A stretch of 64,000 nucleotides of DNA from CAVZMI01 sp050011775. GTDB lineage: Bacteria; Bacteroidota; Ignavibacteria; UBA10030; CAVZMI01. The DNA lies in assembly GCA_050011775.1 (NCBI GenBank), contig JBEKIL010000011.1:86730-150729 (forward strand), written 5' to 3'. Position numbers and translations under genes: made by a program. Below, piece by piece: positions 8,029-17,142 of the stretch. Under the pieces are notes generated by a model. That model made no database searches, had not been told where the DNA came from, and saw nothing but the letters and a program-made list of their open reading frames with translations. Positions within the stretch are counted from its first letter, which is position 1; each line of letters opens with the position of its first letter.

Positions 8029-9171
8029 TTACACGGCTAACTTTTTCAGCATTGGGACGAGATCCAGTTTTTCCCAGGTGAAATCCTTGTCGTTTCGTCC
8101 GAAATGACCATACGCTGCAGTTTTCCGATAAATAGGGCGGAGGAGCTTTAAGCGACGGATGATTCCACGCGGTGTGAGGTCGATATTTTTCCTGATGATC
8201 TTTGCCAGTTGAATGTCCGGAATTCGTCCCGTGTTATACGTATTTGCATAAATCGAGACGGGCTCTGCCACGCCAATTGCGTAGGCAATCTGGATCAAGC
8301 ATTCATCAGCGAGTCCTGCTGCAACAACATTCTTGGCCAGATGTCGTGCCGCATAGGCTGCGCTGCGATCGACTTTCGACGGGTCTTTTCCGCTGAAGGC
8401 ACCGCCGCCGTGAGGTGCGCGCCCTCCATAGGTGTCGACGATTATTTTTCGGCCGGTGAGCCCGGTATCGCCATGCGGTCCGCCAATTTCAAAACGTCCT
8501 GTTGGGTTGACATGATAGATTGTTTTTTCATCAAGATATTGTTCCGGAATCACTTTCTTCACGACGTGCTCGATGACATCTTCTTTAATTTTCTTTTGAG
8601 ATACTCCGGAATCGTGTTGTGTCGAGATGACGACAGTGTGGACATGTACCGGTTTGCGTCCTTCGTACTCGACAGTAACCTGCGATTTTGCATCCGGCCG
8701 GAGATACGGCATAACCTGCGGCGATTTCTTCCGGAGCTCAGAGAGGCGATATACAAGCTGGTGGGCAAATGTAATGGGCATTGGCATATATTCCGGAGTT
8801 TCGTCGTTTGCATAGCCGAACATCATCCCTTGATCACCGGCACCTCCTTTATCTACCCCTAAAGCAATATCGGGAGATTGCTGGTGAATGGCCGAGAGAA
8901 TACCGCAGGATTTGTCATCGAATCGGTACTCGGCTTTTGTATATCCGATGTCGCGTATGACGTCGCGCACGAGTGATTGGATCTCAATGTATCCCTTGGT
9001 GTTGATTTCACCGCCGACGACAACGAGTCCGGTGGTGACAAATGTTTCACAGGCGACACGTGAATGAGGATCCTGTGTGATCAGAGCATCAAGCACAGCA
9101 TCGGAGATTTGATCGCAGATTTTATCCGGATGTCCTTCGGAAACAGACTCAGAAGTAAACAGTTGTGACAT
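8029..9171 (-). CDS. metK: S-adenosylmethionine synthase
   Basis: Makes S-adenosylmethionine from methionine and ATP; cytosolic. A 380-residue protein with all three family repeats and signatures: GHPDKICDQISDAVLDA near the N-terminus (metal/ATP-binding), GAGDQGMMFGYA (about residue 111) and GGGAFSGKDPSKVDRS. Length and ends are normal. An AAGGAG lies upstream of the ATG. It precedes ahcY and rho in a leftward run and follows the sugar nucleotidyltransferase gene after 42 bases. No SAM riboswitch-like structure fits in that short gap. Confidence 0.97.
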   Translation of the reverse strand: MSQLFTSESVSEGHPDKICDQISDAVLDALITQDPHSRVACETFVTTGLVVVGGEINTKGYIEIQSLVRDVIRDIGYTKAEYRFDDKSCGILSAIHQQSPDIALGVDKGGAGDQGMMFGYANDETPEYMPMPITFAHQLVYRLSELRKKSPQVMPYLRPDAKSQVTVEYEGRKPVHVHTVVISTQHDSGVSQKKIKEDVIEHVVKKVIPEQYLDEKTIYHVNPTGRFEIGGPHGDTGLTGRKIIVDTYGGRAPHGGGAFSGKDPSKVDRSAAYAARHLAKNVVAAGLADECLIQIAYAIGVAEPVSIYANTYNTGRIPDIQLAKIIRKNIDLTPRGIIRRLKLLRPIYRKTAAYGHFGRNDKDFTWEKLDLVPMLKKLAV

Positions 9172-9213
9172 GAAACTACTAGCTCCTTAATAATAGAACA
9201 GTGAATTATTCTT

Positions 9214-10188
9214 TTAGAAGAAATCAATCTCGGACGAATCCCCGACATTAATCCGTTTCCACACTCCACGTACCGTTGCATTATTCCCTACGATCGAGTT
9301 CTCAAGGAGAGCTCCCTGGACCTGTGCATCTTCGCTGATTATCGAATTGCGTATGATTGCATCACGGACAACAGCACCATCAGCGATCGTTGCATAGGGA
9401 CCAATAACCGAATGACTGATTGTACATTTCTTCGATATAAAAACCGGCGGGATTACTACGATGCCATCATGTGACGGTTTCGATGGATATTTATCGAGAA
9501 GGTGTCTGTTTGTCTCGAGAAGTGTTTCGGGCTTTCCACAATCGTACCAGCCCTCGACATGAAATGTTTTTATTCGCTCTCCTTTGCTGATCATCAATTG
9601 TAATGCATCGGTGAGCTGATATTCATTTTTTGTCCGGATATTCTCTTTTACGAGCTGGGTTACCGATTCGATGAGGAGTCGAGTATTCGTAATGTAGTAT
9701 AACCCGACAAGTGCAAGATTACTCGTCGGGTGTTCAGGTTTTTCGATGAGATTTTTGATATAGCCGTGGTCGACTTCGGCAATTCCAAAACGCCGTGGAT
9801 CTTCGACCCATTTCACACCCAGTGCCGATTCGTTCTGTTTGATAATCGGAACAAGATCAACATCAAAAATTGTGTCGCCCAAAATAATCAGTACGGGTTC
9901 ACTCGGAAGAGTTTCACGCGCAATATAAATCGAATGGCCAAGGCCAAACCGTTCTTCCTGTTCCACGAAATCGACATGAATATCGTAATGGTTCGTGATG
10001 TATTCTCGAATTTTATCTCCCATGTAGCCGACTATCACGGTGGCGTTATCAATTCCGGTTTCGATTAGTTTGTCTATTATATGGCCTATAATCGGTTTGC
10101 CCGCAACATTCAGCAATACTTTGGGGAGTGTATAAGTATGTGGTCGAAGCCTGCTTCCTACGCCAGCGACAGGAATTATTGCTTTCAT
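9214..10188 (-). CDS. Sugar-1-phosphate nucleotidyltransferase with left-handed beta-helix tail
   Basis: A 324-residue enzyme of the RmlA/GlmU-like pyrophosphorylase family. It makes an NDP-sugar for envelope polysaccharides. The N-terminal catalytic domain carries the VAGVGSRLRP nucleotide loop (about 8-16), LPKVLLNVAGKP, and Asp in ILGDTIFD for metal binding. From about residue 245 come hexapeptide repeats (VIGPYATIADGAVV, NSIVGNNATVRG) typical of a left-handed beta-helix. The sugar (glucose, mannose or other) cannot be decided. It is in the leftward run between fmdB-like and metK. Confidence 0.85.
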   Translation of the reverse strand: MKAIIPVAGVGSRLRPHTYTLPKVLLNVAGKPIIGHIIDKLIETGIDNATVIVGYMGDKIREYITNHYDIHVDFVEQEERFGLGHSIYIARETLPSEPVLIILGDTIFDVDLVPIIKQNESALGVKWVEDPRRFGIAEVDHGYIKNLIEKPEHPTSNLALVGLYYITNTRLLIESVTQLVKENIRTKNEYQLTDALQLMISKGERIKTFHVEGWYDCGKPETLLETNRHLLDKYPSKPSHDGIVVIPPVFISKKCTISHSVIGPYATIADGAVVRDAIIRNSIISEDAQVQGALLENSIVGNNATVRGVWKRINVGDSSEIDFF

Positions 10189-10254
10189 ATCTACTCAATC
10201 AGTGATGTCAAAGTAATCTGGTATAAAGGTACTGAAGATTCTCCCGAGAATCAA

Positions 10255-10569
10255 TTATGATGTCGGATTTGATTTCGAATCGGTTTTTTGTGTTGACGAT
10301 GCATTTGGAGGTGTAGTATCTTTTGGGCTCTCCTTTTCGTCTTTTTTTGTTGATGGGGGAGAATCGGTTTTTTCTTTCTTGCCGATACTTTTATAATCGG
10401 TGAAGTAAAAACCGCTTCCTTTGAAAATCATTCCCCCGCCGCCACCTAGAAGTCGTTTCAAGGTTGATTGACCGCATTGTGGACAATTCACCAGCGACTC
10501 GGCGGTAATCGATTGGAATTCCTCAAAATCGTAGCCGCATGCGGCACACCGGTATTCGTAAGTCGGCAT
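10255..10569 (-). CDS. FmdB-family zinc-ribbon protein
   Basis: A 104-residue small cytosolic protein. The N-terminal half is a zinc ribbon: YEYRCAACGYDFEEF followed by CPQCGQSTLKRLLGG, giving two CxxC pairs. The C-terminal half is low-complexity, rich in Lys, Ser, Pro and Thr. The family (FmdB/CxxC_CXXC_SSSS) is widespread and its role is unclear; a regulatory or nucleic-acid-binding role is usually assumed. It is the first gene of the leftward run leading to the nucleotidyltransferase, metK, ahcY and rho, with a good promoter upstream. Confidence 0.85.
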   Translation of the reverse strand: MPTYEYRCAACGYDFEEFQSITAESLVNCPQCGQSTLKRLLGGGGGMIFKGSGFYFTDYKSIGKKEKTDSPPSTKKDEKESPKDTTPPNASSTQKTDSKSNPTS

Positions 10570-10605
10570 AATTACTCAATCATGGTTCCAATATACAACA
10601 ATAAA

Positions 10606-10634
10606 AATATACGTTAGGTTCAAATCAGATGCAA
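10606..10634 (-). promoter_or_regulatory. Predicted promoter of the fmdB-like/metK/rho run
   Basis: Leftward TTGCAT, a 17-base spacer and TATATT, about 37 bases before the fmdB-like ATG. It stands back to back with a rightward promoter at 10664. Confidence 0.5.
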
Positions 10635-10663
10635 CGAAGAAACCCGTGCATCTTGATTCTCGT

Positions 10664-10692
10664 TTGACAAAATTATATACTTGAGCATAAAG
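10664..10692 (+). promoter_or_regulatory. Predicted promoter of the peptidase-propeller-barrel gene
   Basis: A perfect -35 TTGACA followed after 17 bases by ATAAAG (or after 18 by TAAAGC). The ATG is 28 bases further on. The -35 is strong and the -10 is weak. Confidence 0.35.
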
Positions 10693-10719
10693 CTACTATT
10701 TTGGTTGTAGAGAAGAACA

Positions 10720-13545
10720 ATGAAATTGATCAACCTCATATTGGTTGTGATTGGACTGGTCATCACGCATGCAACACTCAATGCTCAATTCTATTATTTT
10801 GGCCGGAACAAGGTACAATATACCGACTTCGACTGGCATGTTCTGAAGACCGACCATTTTGATATCTATTACTATCCGGAAATGAAAGAACTTGCCGAAC
10901 GTGGGGCAGCATTTGCAGAAGAAACGTTTAAAGAACTTGAAGAGCGGTTTAACTTTACGATTGTACATCATATACCGCTTGTATTTTACAGCTCGCCGCT
11001 TCACTTTCAACAAACCAATACCACTCCAGGATTCATCCCCGAGGGGGTTGCCGGTTTTTTCGAGTTTCTAAAAGGTCGCGTGGTGATTCCCGCCGATGGG
11101 TCGCTGAGTCAGTTCCGTCGTGTGATACGGCACGAGCTTGTCCATGTGTTCATGCATGCAAAAATCAATCGTGTACTGGTTGACCACAGACAGTTGACAG
11201 ATCGGGAACCGCCACTCTGGTTCACGGAAGGGCTGGCAGAGTATTGGTCGACGAAATGGGATACGCAGGCCGAATGGCTTATGCGCGACGTTATTCTGAA
11301 CGGTTACTTTGTTCCGCTTTCACAAATCTATTCAATCTCCGGTTCATTTCTTATGTACAAGGAGGCTCAGCTGCTTCTGCAATATGTGGCAGAAACATAT
11401 GGTGAGGAAAAAATATCTCTCCTTATCGATAACTTCTGGCGCTCTTCAACATTTCAGGACGTATGGAAATTCACCATCGGGAAAGACTACGAGCAATTTG
11501 ATGAAGAATGGACCTACGCGATGAAAAAAAGGTATTACCCTCTCCTGACGCATTATGATCAGCCAAGTTCGGTTACACGGCAGATTGTCAAGGAGGAGTT
11601 CAATGTTAAACCGGTATTTTATAAAAATGATACTACAAGGGAAGTACTTTTTATAGGAAATCATACGGGATACACCAGCGTATATCGAAAGAATCTGGAT
11701 GATCCACAATCTCCGATGCGATTAATCATTGAAGGAGAACGAACGGATGAATTCGAATCATTCCATTTCTTTTCAGCGGGGATGGATATATCGCACGCCG
11801 GCCTGCTCGCCTTTATCACAAAAAGCGGTGAAAACGATGCACTACATCTGTATGATCTGAAGTGCGATTCAAGCATCGCTAATTATTATTTTAAGGACAT
11901 TGTTTCGCTCGGTTCACCGACATGGTCACCTGATGGAAATCGCATCGCATTCTCTGCAATAGACAAATCGGGCTTCGGTGATCTCTACATTTTTGATCGA
12001 GTTCATCAAACGTTAGAACGATTAACAAACGACTTCTACGATGATCGAGATCCGGCTTGGTCTCCCGATGGCAGTACCATCGCATTTCGATCGGATCGGA
12101 CAACCTATGGAGTCAATGGTCATTACAACCTGTTTCTGTATTCCCTTGACTCGAGAACCATAGACTATCTCACACTCGGGGAGGAAGACTACAGCTCTCC
12201 GGCGTGGTCACCCGATGGATCGAAGCTGGCGTTCATTTGTGATGCGGATGGAGTCCCGAATCTATGGGTCATGGCAATGAATAAACGCAAACTTCGGACA
12301 CTTTACGGCGGTGAAATTCGTCGGATCACAAATCTGAGCACGGCAGCTTTTGACCCTGCGTGGACCGACGACGGCCGGATACTGATTTCGGCTTTTGAGA
12401 ATTACAGTTTCCGAATAATGCAGATTGATTCGATAGAGAAGCGATTCGATACGACAAGCGTAAAAAAATACGTCGGTATCTCTTCAGCAACCGAATTATG
12501 GACGACGAACCGCATTCCCGGCAAAGATGAGGTGAATGCACTTCGATATACCCCGGACTATACCCTGGATATTGCACAAACTCAGATCATGACCGATCCG
12601 GTGTTTGGAACGCGCGGTGGAGCCGCATTAGCCGTGAGTGATGTTCTAGGTAATGAACAGTATTATTTCTTAATCTATAACACGGCTCAAGCTCAGAGCG
12701 AATTCCTCTCAAGTTTCAATATCGCTATTTCGCGTTTGTCTTTGAGCCGGAGGACCAATGTCGAATATGGAATTTTTAATTTTGCAGGACGTCGATATGA
12801 TCTCACCGATCCGGATCTCTATTTTTACGAGCATTCTTTCGGCGGCTATGTTGCGCTCAGTTATCCTCTTTCGAAATTCAAGCGAATAGAGCTTAGTACA
12901 AGTATTAATCGATCGGACAAAGAGCGTTTTGAGCTCGGTTCATCACGCGAAGCATTACTGCTTTCCAATGCTATTTCTTTTATCCATGATAACTCGTTGT
13001 GGGGCCCCAGCGGTCCACTCGATGGCAGCCGTTTCTTTCTCACTCTTGCATATACAACCGATATTCAATATTCAAATGTAACGTACTATTCGGTTCTTGC
13101 AGATTATCGATATTATTTCCGATTGAGCAAACGAATAGCATATGCAGCTCGTCTGAATGTCTATTATAATGAGGGGAAGGAGGCTCGAAGATATTTTATG
13201 GGCGGAAGCTGGGACTTAAGGGGATTTGACCGATGGTCAATTCGCGGAAAGAAATTGTGGCTGACCAGTCATGAGCTCCGTTTTCCCTTTATTGATGAAC
13301 TGGCCGTCCGCTTTCCGTTCGGTGTGATCAATTTCGGATCATTCCGTGGGGCATTATTCTTCGATGCGGGTAATGCTTGGGATGATGCATATCATGAAAC
13401 ACTTGGAAGTATAGGAGGCGGTGTCCGCTGGAATATAGGAGGAGTACTGGTGTTACGGTACGATATTGGAAAGAAGATCGAGAATAATTTTAAGACTCTT
13501 CAAGAGGGGTTGTTCTATCAATTTTTCTTTGGGTGGGATTTTTAA
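10720..13545 (+). CDS. Outer-membrane fusion: peptidase MA-type metalloprotease, TolB-like propeller and Omp85 barrel
   Basis: A 941-residue exported protein. A signal peptide ends near residue 22 (HATLNAQ). A gluzincin peptidase domain follows, with zinc motif HELVH at 138-142 and the third ligand in WFTEGLAEY (Glu170 or Glu174). A beta-propeller of WD40/TolB repeats spans about 330-590; SPDGNRIAF, SPDGSTIAF and SPDGSKLAF are three of the blades. The last ~300 residues resemble the Omp85/surface-antigen barrel (YFMGGSWDLRGFDRW, ALFFDAGNAWDD) and end in an aromatic residue (GWDF), as outer membrane barrels do. The likely location is the outer membrane with the protease and propeller on the periplasmic side. 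It heads a three-gene cluster with a BamB-like lipoprotein and a PEGA protein. The domain calls are firm; the function is unknown. Confidence 0.85.
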   Translation: MKLINLILVVIGLVITHATLNAQFYYFGRNKVQYTDFDWHVLKTDHFDIYYYPEMKELAERGAAFAEETFKELEERFNFTIVHHIPLVFYSSPLHFQQTNTTPGFIPEGVAGFFEFLKGRVVIPADGSLSQFRRVIRHELVHVFMHAKINRVLVDHRQLTDREPPLWFTEGLAEYWSTKWDTQAEWLMRDVILNGYFVPLSQIYSISGSFLMYKEAQLLLQYVAETYGEEKISLLIDNFWRSSTFQDVWKFTIGKDYEQFDEEWTYAMKKRYYPLLTHYDQPSSVTRQIVKEEFNVKPVFYKNDTTREVLFIGNHTGYTSVYRKNLDDPQSPMRLIIEGERTDEFESFHFFSAGMDISHAGLLAFITKSGENDALHLYDLKCDSSIANYYFKDIVSLGSPTWSPDGNRIAFSAIDKSGFGDLYIFDRVHQTLERLTNDFYDDRDPAWSPDGSTIAFRSDRTTYGVNGHYNLFLYSLDSRTIDYLTLGEEDYSSPAWSPDGSKLAFICDADGVPNLWVMAMNKRKLRTLYGGEIRRITNLSTAAFDPAWTDDGRILISAFENYSFRIMQIDSIEKRFDTTSVKKYVGISSATELWTTNRIPGKDEVNALRYTPDYTLDIAQTQIMTDPVFGTRGGAALAVSDVLGNEQYYFLIYNTAQAQSEFLSSFNIAISRLSLSRRTNVEYGIFNFAGRRYDLTDPDLYFYEHSFGGYVALSYPLSKFKRIELSTSINRSDKERFELGSSREALLLSNAISFIHDNSLWGPSGPLDGSRFFLTLAYTTDIQYSNVTYYSVLADYRYYFRLSKRIAYAARLNVYYNEGKEARRYFMGGSWDLRGFDRWSIRGKKLWLTSHELRFPFIDELAVRFPFGVINFGSFRGALFFDAGNAWDDAYHETLGSIGGGVRWNIGGVLVLRYDIGKKIENNFKTLQEGLFYQFFFGWDF

Positions 13546-13564
13546 TCATTATTACAACCGATTT

Positions 13565-14731
13565 ATGATGAGATCATTGATACAAATTGTTGTACAAAGG
13601 AGTTGGTTGTTGATGTTGCTGATGTTTTTCGGATGCAGCGGGTGGAATATTCAGCAATTCAATTTGATGCAAGAAAAAGGTTGGACAATGAACGGACACG
13701 ATGCCCGGCGTTCATGGAATGCGGGTAGGTCTGTTCAACCTCCGCTGAAACTTCTCTGGAGCTACGATGCATCATCGGCAACCGGATCGCCTGTGGCAGC
13801 AAATAGCATCCTTTTTGTGGGAACATACAGAGGTGAGTTGCACGCGATCAGTATTAATGATGGTGAACGGATCGGAAGGATTTCGCTTGAGGGAGTAATT
13901 CACGGGACTCCAGTGCTAGATAACTCTATTATATATATTGCCCTCGCATCTGGAGAGAATACCTTCCAGGCGGTTGATGTGACAAATGGAGATATGGTGT
14001 GGGGGAAAAAACTTGGTCCCATAGAGACTTCCCCGATTCAACATAATCTTTATCTCTATGTGACAACGATGGATGGTCATGTCTACTGTCTTGAAAAAAC
14101 CACGGGAAAAGAAATATGGAAATATTCAATTCCAAATTTAAAGGGGCAAAAGAATATTCATTCATCACCTGCGACCGATGGAAATGTTCTCGTATTCGGA
14201 TGTGATGATGGAGTGTTCTATGCACTCGATGCAAGAACAGGTAACCTGCGCTGGAAGGTGCAAACAGGAAAGAGCATCCTTGGTTCGCCGGCAATCAGTG
14301 CCGACCGCGTCATCATAGGTTCAACGGATCATGTTCTCTATGCATTGAACATTGCCGATGGATCGGTTTGCTGGAAATCCGATTTTGGCGGTATCCTGTA
14401 TTCTTCACCCGCAATTGCTGAGAGCACTGTAGTCATCGGTGCAGCAAATGGATGTATTCGAGCACTATCTGTCATAACCGGGAATAGAGTCTGGGAATAC
14501 AGAGCGTCGAGCGTCGTCAGTGCCCCGGGCGTTGTGTGTGGCAACATTGTATACATCGGTACACTTGATCATATTCTGTACGCTTTTAATATACAGAGTG
14601 GAAAAGTGTTCTGGAGCGACACACTGGAAGGGAGAATAAAGAATCCCCCCATCAGCTGGAACGGTATGATCTTTGTACCGGTTGAGGATAAATATATTTA
14701 TGCATACGTATCAAACAATGAAAATCGATGA
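13565..14731 (+). CDS. PQQ-like beta-propeller lipoprotein (BamB-like)
   Basis: About 388 residues. The ATG at 13565 (or 13568) is chosen because it places a classic lipoprotein signal (LLMLLMFFGCSG) at the N-terminus; the frame opens further upstream inside the previous gene, which is not credible. The rest is a run of about seven or eight blades with the PQQ-like signature (LDARTGNLRWKVQTG, LEKTTGKEIWKYS, VITGNRVWEYRAS). This is the fold of BamB, the lipoprotein partner of BamA in outer-membrane protein assembly. Its position 19 bases after an Omp85-type barrel makes a similar partnership an attractive inference. PQQ-enzyme activity is unlikely because no catalytic residues of those enzymes are evident. 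It overlaps the next gene by four bases. Confidence 0.82.
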   Translation: MMRSLIQIVVQRSWLLMLLMFFGCSGWNIQQFNLMQEKGWTMNGHDARRSWNAGRSVQPPLKLLWSYDASSATGSPVAANSILFVGTYRGELHAISINDGERIGRISLEGVIHGTPVLDNSIIYIALASGENTFQAVDVTNGDMVWGKKLGPIETSPIQHNLYLYVTTMDGHVYCLEKTTGKEIWKYSIPNLKGQKNIHSSPATDGNVLVFGCDDGVFYALDARTGNLRWKVQTGKSILGSPAISADRVIIGSTDHVLYALNIADGSVCWKSDFGGILYSSPAIAESTVVIGAANGCIRALSVITGNRVWEYRASSVVSAPGVVCGNIVYIGTLDHILYAFNIQSGKVFWSDTLEGRIKNPPISWNGMIFVPVEDKYIYAYVSNNENR

Positions 14732-15339
14732 TTAAAAAGCGGTCGGTTCACATATTTGTTGTTGCTGCCTTCTGGGTCATTCTGTGGCCGTATATGACGC
14801 AGGCGCAGTCCGGAATTTATCAGGATGGAATTGTTACAATCACCTCCAATGTGATTGGAGCGAATGTATTTTGTGACTCGGTATTTCTTGGAGTTACTCC
14901 ACTGTTAAATATAACGCTTTCTTCCGGAAAGCATACCATCATGGTTATTGATGGAACCCCTTTTCAATGGGATGCGCAGAGGAAGGAACAGTGTATAGAA
15001 GTTCCGGCAGGATCACAGATGATACACTACTGTAATTTTCCTTCCGACTCTGCTGCGAATCTTAGGTTTAGAGGTTCTGTGCAAAAGGATATTCTGGTTC
15101 AACCGCGAAAAATTGAATTTCATTCTCTGATAACAATTGGTGGTAGCGTGGGTATCGTATGCGGTATTGCGACGGCATATTTCAAGATTAAGGCGGATGC
15201 CCGTTATAATGATTATCTTCTGACAGGAGACCGCGAATCTTTACGAGAGACACATCGGTTTGATACAATGGCCGGAGTGACATTGGCCTTAAGTCAAATT
15301 GGACTTGCCATGGTTGCTTACTGCCTACTTTCTGAATAG
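14728..15339 (+). CDS. PEGA-domain envelope protein
   Basis: A 203-residue protein whose ATG overlaps the stop of the propeller lipoprotein (ATGA), so the two are coupled. The N-terminus is a signal peptide or signal anchor (residues ~8-27, ending in TQAQS). Residues ~36-75 match a PEGA repeat (ANVFCDSVFLGVTPL, LSSGKHTIMV), a small beta domain common in surface proteins. Two hydrophobic segments near the C-terminus (about 131-150 and 184-202) would anchor it in the inner membrane. It is probably a scaffold or anchoring subunit of the cluster. Confidence 0.7.
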   Translation: MIKKRSVHIFVVAAFWVILWPYMTQAQSGIYQDGIVTITSNVIGANVFCDSVFLGVTPLLNITLSSGKHTIMVIDGTPFQWDAQRKEQCIEVPAGSQMIHYCNFPSDSAANLRFRGSVQKDILVQPRKIEFHSLITIGGSVGIVCGIATAYFKIKADARYNDYLLTGDRESLRETHRFDTMAGVTLALSQIGLAMVAYCLLSE

Positions 15340-15380
15340 CATATTCTGATGAATTTTTTTACGGGGATACGCAATGGAGC

Positions 15381-15409
15381 TTGACTTTCATGCTTCAGTG
15401 AGCTATATT
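15381..15409 (+). promoter_or_regulatory. Predicted promoter of the Crp/Fnr regulator
   Basis: TTGACT, a 17-base spacer and TATATT. This is one of the two best sigma-70-like matches in the window and implies a leader of about 110 bases before the ATG at 15529. Confidence 0.55.
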
Positions 15410-15528
15410 TTTTATAGTAGAAATATTGGGTATTCTGGGCGTTAATCTCCTCATGCCGGAGCCCGGAAGTTGAATGACACACAGTGGGGAACGATCACAT
15501 CCGTACACACACTACCGTAGGGTAGAAT

Positions 15529-16212
15529 ATGCAAGATGAAAAGAGTTTCTTACGCAATGTCCCAATTTTTGCCGATTTAGACGATAAAGATCTGGCAAAG
15601 ATTGCTGCGCTTGGCGTTCGTAAGAAATATAAAAAGGGAAGCATCATCCTTCTGGAAGAAGAAACAGGATCGGCTCTGTTCACCATCATTAATGGAAAAG
15701 TGAAAATCGTCCGAACGGACGATGATGGACGTGAGGTAATTCTTTCGATTCTTGGAAACGATGAGTTTTTTGGAGAGATGGCTCTTCTTGATGGACTCGC
15801 TCGATCTGCGAGTGTTGTCTCGATAACCAAATCCGAACTTTTTATTATCCACCGCCGAGATTTTCTGCAGCTCTTACACGATTACCCCGTCATTGCTGTT
15901 GTATTATTGAATGAACTTACTGGACGTCTTCGGAAGGCGGATGCTCAGATTAAGAGTCTTTCGTTACGTGATGCGGCGGGTCGGGTTGCAAACGTGATTG
16001 TACAGCTGGCTGACGATATCGGGCGGATCCGTAACGGACGTGTTGAGATTGAAGACCTTCCGTTGCAGCAGGATCTGGCAAACATGGCGGGGACATCCCG
16101 CGAGACAATTTCACGCATGATCCACCAATTCATTACGAAAGGATATCTACAGATGCAGGGGAACGCGTTGATTATTAATGATTATGAAAAATTTAAGAAT
16201 CTACTCAAGTGA
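15529..16212 (+). CDS. Crp/Fnr-family transcription regulator
   Basis: A 227-residue regulator. The cyclic-nucleotide-binding beta-roll covers about residues 15-120, with the FFGEMALLDGLARSASV phosphate-binding cassette that in Crp contacts cAMP. A long dimer helix follows, then a winged helix-turn-helix near residues 165-215 (DLANMAGTSRETISRMI). There is no N-terminal cysteine cluster, so it is not an oxygen-sensing Fnr. cAMP or another small ligand is inferred. The gene has its own strong promoter and stands upstream of a PHP phosphoesterase and ribH; its targets are unknown. Confidence 0.88.
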   Translation: MQDEKSFLRNVPIFADLDDKDLAKIAALGVRKKYKKGSIILLEEETGSALFTIINGKVKIVRTDDDGREVILSILGNDEFFGEMALLDGLARSASVVSITKSELFIIHRRDFLQLLHDYPVIAVVLLNELTGRLRKADAQIKSLSLRDAAGRVANVIVQLADDIGRIRNGRVEIEDLPLQQDLANMAGTSRETISRMIHQFITKGYLQMQGNALIINDYEKFKNLLK

Positions 16213-16266
16213 GGTTTTCTACGGGTAAATCCATTCATTTCAAACATAGAGACTGATACGGAGCGC

Positions 16267-17091
16267 ATGGCGGGTAAGGTAGATCTCCATACACACACCA
16301 CCTATTCAGATGGTGCGTTGACGCCTTACGAGCTGGTGATAAAAGCAAAAAAAGCGGGAATAGAAATCCTAGGTATTGCAGATCATGATAATGTTACTGC
16401 ACTTGAAGAATCGATAACCCTTGGTGTCCAAGAGGGGATCGAAGTTATTGCAGGTGTTGAACTCAGTGCAACAGTCGGTGATCGTGATATCCATATCCTC
16501 GGGTATTTTTTTGATTACCAAAACCCGACATTGCTTGATTACCTTGCTCTTTTTCGAAAGGAACGTCTGAAACGTGCCGAGCGGATCGTTGAGAAACTTC
16601 ATCATCTCCGCGTTCCACTCTCAATGGATGCTGTACTCGATCAAGCAGGTGTCGGTTCGGTGGGACGGCCTCACATCGCCAACGCTCTTCTAGATACGGG
16701 TTTGACGGATACCTATCTCGAGGCGTTCGAGAAATACATCGGGTATGGATGTCCGGCATATGAAAAAAAATTTCAGCTATCACCGGAAGAGGCGGTAAAT
16801 ATTATTGCCTCGGCCGGCGGCATATCGTTCTTAGCCCACCCCGGGAAATATACAAGCGAAGCTGTGCTCATGCAGCTTATCAAAGGGGGAGTTGATGGCA
16901 TTGAGGTGGTGCACCCCTCACATTCCCCTGAACTTCAGGAATATTATAGAAACGTCGCGAGCCATTACTATCTTCTGGAAAGTGGAGGTTCGGATTTTCA
17001 TGGAGGGAAAAAGAATGATGATTGGGCGCTCGGTACGGTGACGGTATCAGAATCGCTCGTCGATGCGATGAAACGTAGACTCTTTGCATGA
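16267..17091 (+). CDS. PHP-domain phosphoesterase (RNase AM/TrpH-like)
   Basis: A 274-residue cytosolic metal-dependent phosphoesterase. The four PHP motifs are present: VDLHTHTTYSDG at the N-terminus, GIADHDNVTAL, FLAHPGK, and SGGSDFHGGKK near the C-terminus. These supply the histidine/aspartate metal ligands. Members of this family (COG0613) hydrolyse 3',5'-nucleotide bisphosphates or trim RNA 5' ends. The exact substrate cannot be read here. GGAG precedes the ATG. It lies between the Crp/Fnr gene and ribH in the same direction. Confidence 0.85.
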   Translation: MAGKVDLHTHTTYSDGALTPYELVIKAKKAGIEILGIADHDNVTALEESITLGVQEGIEVIAGVELSATVGDRDIHILGYFFDYQNPTLLDYLALFRKERLKRAERIVEKLHHLRVPLSMDAVLDQAGVGSVGRPHIANALLDTGLTDTYLEAFEKYIGYGCPAYEKKFQLSPEEAVNIIASAGGISFLAHPGKYTSEAVLMQLIKGGVDGIEVVHPSHSPELQEYYRNVASHYYLLESGGSDFHGGKKNDDWALGTVTVSESLVDAMKRRLFA

Positions 17092-17142
17092 CAATAAACG
17101 TGGTGTATTTTTATTGAAGTATTGACAAGAAGAGAGAATAAT

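Noticed and set aside
8209..8862. 217-residue rightward open frame inside metK
   Set aside because: Antisense shadow of metK.
9172..9213. SAM riboswitch before metK
   Set aside because: The 42-base gap is too short and shows no conserved fold.
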